A stretch of DNA of 51,556 bases from the NCBI GenBank assembly GCA_947169105.1, contig CAMVOL010000016.1:1-51556 (forward strand), read 5' to 3'. The position numbers and the translations under genes were made by a program. The notes under the pieces are model-generated. The model was not told the origin of the DNA. It did not search any database and worked only from the letters and a program-made list of their open reading frames with translations. The DNA comes from an uncultured Bacteroidales bacterium (GTDB lineage Bacteria > Bacteroidota > Bacteroidia > Bacteroidales > WCHB1-69). Of this stretch, positions 45,111-51,556 are shown piece by piece; within the stretch, counting starts at the first letter, position 1; each line of letters starts with the position of its first letter.

Positions 45111-47642
45111 ATGGCAGAAGGCGAAAGAATCATTCAAGTCAATATTGAAAACCAGATGAAGACGGCCTACATCGACTATTCGATGTCGGTGATTGTGGCC
45201 CGCGCACTACCTGACGCACGCGACGGCATGAAGCCGGTGCAGCGCCGTATTTTATACGCCATGTGGGAACAGGGTATCACCGCCGGCAAGCCGCACAAGA
45301 AGTCGGCGCGTATCGTGGGTGAGGTACTCGGTAAGTACCACCCGCACGGCGACACCGCCGTTTACGACGCCATGGTCCGCATGGCCCAGCCATGGTCGCT
45401 GCGCTGCCCCTTCATTGACGGGCAGGGCAACTTCGGCTCCGTTGACGGCGACTCCCCCGCCGCCATGCGTTACACCGAGGCACGCCTCCGCAAGTGCGCC
45501 GAAGAGATGCTCGACAGCATCGAGAAGGACACCGTCGATATGCGTCCCAACTTCAGTGAGGAGTTCGAGGAGCCGACCGTCCTCCCCGCCAAAATCCCCG
45601 CCCTGCTGGTCAACGGCTCCGCCGGTATCGCCGTGGGTATGGCCACCAACATGGCTCCCCACAACCTCGGTGAGGTGTGCGACGGCATCATCGCCTATAT
45701 TGACAACAACGATATCACCGTCAGCGAACTGATGCAGTACATCAAGGCCCCCGATTTCCCGTCGGGCTGCACCATCTACGGCTATGAGGGCGTGCGCAAC
45801 GCTTTCGAGACGGGCCGCGGCCGTATCATCATGCGCGCCGACGCCACCATCGAGGAGGAGCACGGCAAGAACCGCATCATCGTCACCTCCCTCCCCTACA
45901 TGGTCGGTCCTTCCGAACTGATCCACCGCACCGCCGAACTGGTGAAGGAGGGCAAGCTCGACGGCATCGCCAACATCGAAGACCTCTGCAACAAGGCCAA
46001 CGGCACCCGCATCGTCTATGACCTGAAGAAGGATGCCATGCCGAAGGTCGTGCTCAACAAGCTCTACCAGAACACCGCACTGCAAACATCCTTCAGTATC
46101 AATAATGTGGCGTTGGTGAACGGTCGCCCGCAGACGCTCAACCTCAAGGAACTCATTGAGTGCTACGTCAAGCACCGCCACGAGATTGTCGTCCGCCGCA
46201 CGCAGTTCGAGCTGAAGAAAGCACAGGAACGCGCCCACATCCTCGAAGGCCTCTTGAAAGCCCTCGACATCATTGACGAGATTATCGCTGTCATCCGCGC
46301 CTCCAAGAGCGTGGACGACGCCCGCGCCACCCTGATGGAACGTTGGGGCTTCTCCGACGTGCAGGCACGCGCCATCGTCGAGATGCGCCTCCGCCAGCTG
46401 GTCGGTTTGGAACGCGAACGCCTCCAGAACGAATACGACGAGTTGATGAAGCTCATCCACCACTTGGAAGACATCCTCGGCAGCTACGAGCTCCAGATGC
46501 AGGTCATCAAGGACGAACTGACCGAACTGAAGGAGAAATATGGCGACGAACGCCGCTCCCACATCGAATACATGGCCTCCGAATTCCGCATCGAGGATAC
46601 GATTGCCGACACCGACATGGCCATCACCATCTCGCACCTCGGCTACGTGAAGCGCACCCCGCTCACTGAATACCGTGCCCAAAACCGCGGCGGCCGCGGC
46701 TCCAAGGGCAGCAGTTCCCGCGACAACGACTTCATCGAACAACTCTACATTGCCACCAACCATAACTACCTCCTTTTCTTCACCGAAAAAGGACGCTGCT
46801 TCTGGCTACGCGTGTTCGAGATTCCAGAAGGTCCCAAGACCTTCAAAGGACGTGCCGTCCAGAACCTGCTCAACCTTGAGCCCGATGACAAGATCAAGGC
46901 GGTCATCAACGTTAAAGACCTTACTGACAAGGAGTTCTGCGAAAACCATTACGTCATCCTCTGCACCGAGAAGGGCATCGTGAAGAAGACCACCCTCGAA
47001 GCATACTCCCGTCCGAGAACCAACGGTATCAACGCCATCATCATCCGCGAGGACGACCACCTCTTGGAGGCCACCCTCACCAATGGCAACAGCGAGATTA
47101 TGCTGGCCCTGCACTCCGGTAAGTGCGTCCGTTTCAACGAGTCGAATGTTCGTCCCGTGGGCCGCAGCGCCTCCGGTGTACGCGGCATCACCCTCGCCGA
47201 CGACAACGACTACGTGGTCGGCATGGTCTGCATGGACGAGGCCGGCGGCAACGTGCTGGTGGTTTCCGAAAAGGGCTTTGGCAAACGCTCCCTCATTGAT
47301 GACTACCGCATCACCAACCGTGGCGGCAAGGGCGTGAAGACCATCAACATCACCGACAAGACTGGCGGCCTCGTCGCCCTCAAGAAGGTGACGGACGAAG
47401 ACGACCTGATGATCATCAACCGCTCCGGCCTCGCCATCCGTCTGCACGTCAACCAGCTACGCATCCTCGGCCGCGCCACGCAGGGTGTCAAACTCATCAA
47501 CATCAACGAGAAAGACCAGATTGCCGCCGTGGCCCGCGTTCCCTATCAGGAGGACGAACCCGAAGAGGGTGAGATCATCGAGGGCACACCTGCTCCCGAA
47601 ACCACCGGCGAACCCGAAGAAGTCACTACAGACCAAGAATAA
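45111..47642 (+). CDS. gyrA: DNA gyrase subunit A
   Basis: 843 residues, normal. The catalytic tyrosine is Tyr121 in [10 protein letters not shown]. The quinolone-determining region [12 protein letters not shown] has Thr82 where E. coli has Ser83 and keeps the acidic residue equal to Asp87. The C-terminal beta-pinwheel starts after the GyrA box at about 523-530 ([10 protein letters not shown]), and the acidic tail (E-D-E-P-E-E-G-E) is usual. With GyrB it introduces negative supercoils. The DUF5686 gene starts 16 bases after its stop, so they may be cotranscribed. Confidence 0.97.
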   Translation: MAEGERIIQVNIENQMKTAYIDYSMSVIVARALPDARDGMKPVQRRILYAMWEQGITAGKPHKKSARIVGEVLGKYHPHGDTAVYDAMVRMAQPWSLRCPFIDGQGNFGSVDGDSPAAMRYTEARLRKCAEEMLDSIEKDTVDMRPNFSEEFEEPTVLPAKIPALLVNGSAGIAVGMATNMAPHNLGEVCDGIIAYIDNNDITVSELMQYIKAPDFPSGCTIYGYEGVRNAFETGRGRIIMRADATIEEEHGKNRIIVTSLPYMVGPSELIHRTAELVKEGKLDGIANIEDLCNKANGTRIVYDLKKDAMPKVVLNKLYQNTALQTSFSINNVALVNGRPQTLNLKELIECYVKHRHEIVVRRTQFELKKAQERAHILEGLLKALDIIDEIIAVIRASKSVDDARATLMERWGFSDVQARAIVEMRLRQLVGLERERLQNEYDELMKLIHHLEDILGSYELQMQVIKDELTELKEKYGDERRSHIEYMASEFRIEDTIADTDMAITISHLGYVKRTPLTEYRAQNRGGRGSKGSSSRDNDFIEQLYIATNHNYLLFFTEKGRCFWLRVFEIPEGPKTFKGRAVQNLLNLEPDDKIKAVINVKDLTDKEFCENHYVILCTEKGIVKKTTLEAYSRPRTNGINAIIIREDDHLLEATLTNGNSEIMLALHSGKCVRFNESNVRPVGRSASGVRGITLADDNDYVVGMVCMDEAGGNVLVVSEKGFGKRSLIDDYRITNRGGKGVKTINITDKTGGLVALKKVTDEDDLMIINRSGLAIRLHVNQLRILGRATQGVKLININEKDQIAAVARVPYQEDEPEEGEIIEGTPAPETTGEPEEVTTDQE

Positions 47643-47658
47643 ACTTTCTCATACGACA

Positions 47659-49833
47659 ATGAAAACGGTTGCCCGCATCCTAACATTCCTGTTGGCAACC
47701 GTTTTTTTGTGGTCCGCGCACGCCCAAACCGACTCGCTCTATTACGGCACGCTCGACGAGGTGACGGTGAAGCCGAAAGAGAACCCGGCTCACCGCATCA
47801 TCAACGCCGCCATCGCCCGACGCGACAGCAACAGCGCCTTCCACTGCAGCTCGTTCAAGTACGTCACCTACCATAAGATGACCGTGCTGCCGACCAAAGT
47901 CAGCGACAGTCTGGCCCGCCTGAAGGATCAGAACCTCTTCATTTCAGAAAGCGTCAGCGAGGTCTATTTCAAACAGCCCAACAACAAGTACGAGAAATTG
48001 GTCGCCTCAAAGATCTCCGGTCTGGACAAACCTATATTTAATATGGTATTCAGCCGGATCCAATTCCAGAATTTTTACGAAAACGATTACCTCGAAATCT
48101 TCCAAGTGAAGTATGTTTCCCCCATTTCAAAGGGGGCGACGAAACGGTATGCGTTCCAGATTGAGGACACCCTTTTGAACGGCTCCGACACCACGTTTGT
48201 CATCTCGTACCAACCGCGCCCGAATGTCACCTTCAAATCCTTGAAGGGCGTACTGCACATTCATGCCGACGACTTCGCTATCGAACGAATTGAAGCAGAA
48301 CCGGTTGACAAGAACGTGCTTCTGCATGTGCCCGTCACCCAAGAGTACCAGAAGATAGAAAATGGCACTTGGTTCCCGTCGCAGCTGACAGCCACGTTCA
48401 AGCTCCCGCGCCTCGCGTTCAAGGGCGACACGCTCGAATCACGAGGCATCTCCACCATCACGGTCAAGGAGATCGAAATTGGCCTGCCGCTCCGCAACCG
48501 CGACTTCGGCATCTTCGATGTGGAGGAGCAAGTGGAGTCGAAAAAATCGAGCGACGCCCTCCTCACGACCTACCGGAACGACACGCTGACGAAGAAGGAG
48601 TTACGGACATACGAGCTTTTGGACAGCATCAGCAACAAAATGAAACTCAACAAGCGGCTGGAGTTGCTGCCGGCCCTGCTGCAAGGGTATGTGCCCATCG
48701 GTCCCATCGACTTGGATATTGCCAGCATCGTCAACTACACCTATTATGAGGGATGGCGGTTCGGTCTCGGGCTCTACACCAACCGCAGACTGACGAACCG
48801 CGGACGTTTCGGCGGCTATTTCGCATACGGCCTGAAGGACAAGGACTGGAAGTGGGGCGCGATGACGGAGTGGGAGCTTTACCGCAAGCGCAGCCTCCTC
48901 CTGCGGCTGAGAATCTTCGACGACATCGTGGAGAGCGGCTGCACCCAGATTATCGGCAGGGACGAAATCGGGCTTTTGAACGGAGAGTACTACCGCCACT
49001 GGATCATCACCAAGTTCGACAAGAGCCGCACGCTATCGGGCAAACTGCAGATGCGAGCGGACAAGAACTTCACGGTGAGCGTGTCGGCGGCGTACAGCCA
49101 GAACCGCACGCTGTTCAACTACGGCTTTGCGCCGTCGGGTGGCGACGGCGGTGCGGAGTTCCGCTATACCAACGCTTACGTGCGGGCGGGGTTGCGGTTC
49201 TCCTACCAAGAGACCACCTACAAGACCAACAACTTCACGCTGTACGAGGGGTCGAAGTACCCGACGTTCCAGCTACAATACGAACGCGGCATCAAGGGCG
49301 TGTTCGGCAGCGACTTCAACTACAACAAAGTGAACGTGCGTGTCCATCACTGGCAACGGTACAAACGGTTAGGTTACAGCGAAATAGCCGTCACTGGCGG
49401 CTTCGTTGACCGTTCTCTCCCCTACTCGTTGCTCTTTGTGATGCCGGCAGGCTATGAAAAAATCGGTTTTTACGGCAAGGAGCAGTTCGCGGCCATGCGC
49501 CCCAACGAGTTCGTCGGTGACAGCTATGTGGCCATCTTCCTGCGGCACAATTTCGGCAAGATGTGGGAAGGAAAGTTCTCGCCCCGCATCGTCCTGTGCC
49601 AGAACATCGGTTTCTGCTGGATGCGCCACCCGAACGACCACCTTGGCATCACCGCCCATGCTATGGAGAAAGGATACTTTGAAACCGGCCTGATGATTGA
49701 CAACCTCATTTCAGCAAGGGACCTGTTGGCAATGGGCATCGGCTTTTTCTACCGTTACGGCGCCTACGGACTCGAAAAGGTGAAGGACAACTTCGCCATC
49801 AAAGTGTCACTCACAGTGCCGATGTACGAATGA
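47659..49833 (+). CDS. DUF5686 family outer-membrane protein
   Basis: 724 residues from ATG 47659. The open frame extends back into gyrA, but this ATG gives a signal peptide ending A-H-A-Q at about 23. The text V-T-V-K-P-K-E-N-P-A-H-R-I-I-N-A-A-I-A-R-R-D, then F-K-Y-V-T-Y-H-K-M, is the DUF5686 start. The C-terminal half is rich in alternating beta-barrel strands and ends K-V-S-L-T-V-P-M-Y-E. Many relatives carry a CarboxypepD_reg-like domain of about 100 residues before this point; here it is missing. Function unknown; probably an outer-membrane barrel. Confidence 0.82.
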   Translation: MKTVARILTFLLATVFLWSAHAQTDSLYYGTLDEVTVKPKENPAHRIINAAIARRDSNSAFHCSSFKYVTYHKMTVLPTKVSDSLARLKDQNLFISESVSEVYFKQPNNKYEKLVASKISGLDKPIFNMVFSRIQFQNFYENDYLEIFQVKYVSPISKGATKRYAFQIEDTLLNGSDTTFVISYQPRPNVTFKSLKGVLHIHADDFAIERIEAEPVDKNVLLHVPVTQEYQKIENGTWFPSQLTATFKLPRLAFKGDTLESRGISTITVKEIEIGLPLRNRDFGIFDVEEQVESKKSSDALLTTYRNDTLTKKELRTYELLDSISNKMKLNKRLELLPALLQGYVPIGPIDLDIASIVNYTYYEGWRFGLGLYTNRRLTNRGRFGGYFAYGLKDKDWKWGAMTEWELYRKRSLLLRLRIFDDIVESGCTQIIGRDEIGLLNGEYYRHWIITKFDKSRTLSGKLQMRADKNFTVSVSAAYSQNRTLFNYGFAPSGGDGGAEFRYTNAYVRAGLRFSYQETTYKTNNFTLYEGSKYPTFQLQYERGIKGVFGSDFNYNKVNVRVHHWQRYKRLGYSEIAVTGGFVDRSLPYSLLFVMPAGYEKIGFYGKEQFAAMRPNEFVGDSYVAIFLRHNFGKMWEGKFSPRIVLCQNIGFCWMRHPNDHLGITAHAMEKGYFETGLMIDNLISARDLLAMGIGFFYRYGAYGLEKVKDNFAIKVSLTVPMYE

Positions 49834-49886
49834 AGTTGAGAGGATGAAGGGATGAAAAGATGAAAGGGTTATTTGGTTTTCAATTC

Positions 49887-51556
49887 TCAATTTTCAATTT
49901 TCAGTTTTCCCCTGAGGAATTGTCCTGTGTGTGACTCCTTCACCGCCGCGACCTCTTCGGGAGTGCCGGCACAGACGAGCTCGCCGCCCGCGTCGCCGCC
50001 GTCGGGACCAAGGTCGATCACCCAGTCGGCGCACTTGATGAGTTCGGGGTTGTGCTCAATCACCACGATGGAGTTCCCTTTTTCTATCAGACGGTTGAAG
50101 GCCTGGTACAACTTGTTGATGTCGTGGAAGTGCAGTCCCGTCGTCGGTTCGTCGAAAATGAAGAGTACATTCTGCTTGCTGTCCCCTTGCGAGAGGAAGA
50201 AGGCCAGTTTCACGCGCTGCGACTCACCGCCGGAGAGGGTGTGCGACGGCTGTCCCATCTTGAGGTAGCCCAGCCCGACATCCTGCAAGTAGCGCAGGCG
50301 CGTGGCCGCATTAATGGCGGGACGGGGCGGGTCAGGAAGCCCGTCAAGGAACTCAATGGCTTGATTGATCGTCATATTCAAGACATCACTAATGTCCTTT
50401 CCACCTACCTTCACCTCCAGAATCTCATCCTTGAAGTGCTTGCCGTGACATTCGGTACACTCCAAGTCCACATCGGCCATGAACTGCATGCTGACGTGGA
50501 TGACGCCTTCGCCTTCGCACTCCTCACAACGTCCGCCAGGAGTGTTGAAGGAGAAGAAAGAGGCCTTGTAGCCACGCTGCTTCGACAGCGGCTGCGAGGC
50601 AAACAGGTCGCGGATGTCATCGTAAGCCTTGATATAGATGGCCGGATTGGACCTCGACGACTTCCCTATCGGGTTCTGATCGACGATGATGACCTCCGAA
50701 ATCCGGTTAAGGTCGGCATCTATGCGGGTATGCTTACCCACGCGGTCGCTCCCCTCCCCAAGCATCTTCTGCAAACCCGGATAGAGGATGTCCTTGATGA
50801 GCGTGCTCTTTCCCGAGCCGCTGACGCCCGTGACGAGCGTGAGCACCTGCAACGGAATTTTCACGTTGATATTCTTGAGGTTATGTTCCTTCGCACCGAC
50901 GATTTCCACATAATTCCGCCACTTCCGTCGCAAGGTGGGCACCGGCAGACAGCGGCTGTCGGGCGCGTCAGGATTCTCCATCCCGCGGATATAGGCCGCC
51001 GTCAGGTCCTCCTTCTGCTCCATCAGCTGCGGGAACGTGCCGTGGAAGACGATCTCGCCGCCCAGCCGTCCGGCGCGGGGACCGATGTCAATGATGTAAT
51101 CGGCGGCCCGGATGATCTCTTCATCGTGCTCCACCACCACCACGGTATTGCCGAGGTCGCGGAGCTGCTTCAGCACCCCGATCAGCTGCTTGGTGTCACG
51201 GGGATGGAGGCCGATGCTCGGCTCGTCCAGCACGTACAAGGAGCCGACGAGGCTGCTGCCGAGCGACGCGGCGAGGTTGATACGCTGCGACTCACCGCCC
51301 GACAACGTCCGCGACGAGCGGTTCAGCGTCAGATAGCCCAGCCCCACCTCCATCAGGAAGGTGAGCCGGTTGACCAGCTCCACCAGAATGTGCTTGGCGA
51401 TCTTCTCTTCGTTCGCGCTATCGAAAGTGAAATTCTTGAAAAATTCGTAAAGCTCCGAAATCGGCATAGCCACCAGTTCCGTCACCGACTTTCCCTTGAC
51501 TTTCACGTAGGTAGCCTCCTTGCGCAGACGCAGCCCCCGGCATTCGGGGCAGGTGG
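49887..51556 (-). CDS. uvrA: Excinuclease ABC subunit A (5' partial)
   Basis: About 556 C-terminal residues of a protein normally near 940; the frame stays open to the right window edge, where it reads T-C-P-E-C-R-G. Visible are the first ABC signature (R-T-L-S-G-G-E-S-Q-R) and Walker B (Y-V-L-D-E-P-S-I-G-L-H), the second Walker A (G-V-S-G-S-G-K-S-T), the zinc finger C-E-E-C-x-G-E-G with C-T-E-C-H-G, and the second signature and Walker B (F-I-F-D-E-P-T-T-G-L-H). It finds DNA lesions in nucleotide excision repair. It converges on the DUF5686 gene. Confidence 0.97.
   Translation of the reverse strand, partial: TCPECRGLRLRKEATYVKVKGKSVTELVAMPISELYEFFKNFTFDSANEEKIAKHILVELVNRLTFLMEVGLGYLTLNRSSRTLSGGESQRINLAASLGSSLVGSLYVLDEPSIGLHPRDTKQLIGVLKQLRDLGNTVVVVEHDEEIIRAADYIIDIGPRAGRLGGEIVFHGTFPQLMEQKEDLTAAYIRGMENPDAPDSRCLPVPTLRRKWRNYVEIVGAKEHNLKNINVKIPLQVLTLVTGVSGSGKSTLIKDILYPGLQKMLGEGSDRVGKHTRIDADLNRISEVIIVDQNPIGKSSRSNPAIYIKAYDDIRDLFASQPLSKQRGYKASFFSFNTPGGRCEECEGEGVIHVSMQFMADVDLECTECHGKHFKDEILEVKVGGKDISDVLNMTINQAIEFLDGLPDPPRPAINAATRLRYLQDVGLGYLKMGQPSHTLSGGESQRVKLAFFLSQGDSKQNVLFIFDEPTTGLHFHDINKLYQAFNRLIEKGNSIVVIEHNPELIKCADWVIDLGPDGGDAGGELVCAGTPEEVAAVKESHTGQFLRGKLKIEN

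Noticed and set aside
45252..46763. A 503-codon minus-strand open frame opposite gyrA
   Set aside because: It mirrors a GC-biased third-position frame of a confirmed gyrA; the translation is Val/Asp/His-rich and has no recognisable motif.

Overview
The window looks like a chromosomal segment of a Bacteroidota bacterium, most likely Bacteroidales. Several signs agree: -7 promoter boxes of the TAnnTTTG type and no Shine-Dalgarno sequences; type IX secretion system (T9SS) signatures (a PorP/SprF-like barrel, a PD40/OmpA-type partner, a C-terminal Por-secretion tail); a DUF4295 gene beside rpmG; a DUF5686 outer-membrane protein; and a flotillin-like FloA with NfeD. I cannot assign a genus from sequence alone.

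Layout. 1-2863: an NfeD tail, floA, an exported SagB-type nitroreductase and a lipoprotein with only the C-terminal domain of a 5'-nucleotidase, in one tight run. 2864-3388: a spacer with a broken DUF559 endonuclease-like gene between two inverted palindromic elements. 3389-6039: a CoA-transferase and an AAA/STAND-like ATPase, each with its own promoter. 6142-20282: a surface-glycan locus. rfbF, rfbG and rfbH make the CDP-4-keto-3,6-dideoxyhexose intermediate. A HicAB toxin-antitoxin pair sits between rfbG and rfbH. Next come an HMGL-type aldolase, a HAD phosphatase, a TPP-dependent acetolactate-synthase-like enzyme, an SDR reductase/epimerase and a zinc-binding sugar C-methyltransferase, a set suggesting a branched or methylated dideoxy sugar. 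A GtrB-like polyprenyl-phosphate glycosyltransferase, a GtrA-like flippase and a large GT-C-like membrane protein with a C-terminal LamG domain could load, flip and transfer that sugar. The second half of this locus is visibly AT-richer than its flanks.

20313-24903: RarA fused in frame to a PorP/SprF-like protein, then a PD40/OmpA-like protein and a DUF3256-like exported protein. 24904-25500: divergently placed tRNA-Ser(GCT) and initiator tRNA-fMet genes, each with a -7 box and a terminator. 25530-30512: a YbhGFSR-like exporter (membrane-fusion lipoprotein, two ATPases, two ABC-2 permeases), then a 70-residue two-helix protein.

30745-44016: a 13.3-kb gene for a 4423-residue T9SS cargo with a jelly-roll-like N-terminus, about 54 InlB-type B-repeats and a Por-secretion tail. 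Its repeats show an ordered cysteine pattern, and its centre holds a 441-bp tandem repeat. 44178-44540: DUF4295 and rpmG. 45111-51556: gyrA, a DUF5686 barrel protein and the C-terminal half of uvrA, cut by the window end.

The most novel points are the cysteine pairing logic of the giant repeat protein, the dideoxy-sugar plus GtrA/GtrB/LamG-GT-C locus carrying HicAB, the RarA-PorP fusion, and the DUF559 remnant between inverted palindromes.
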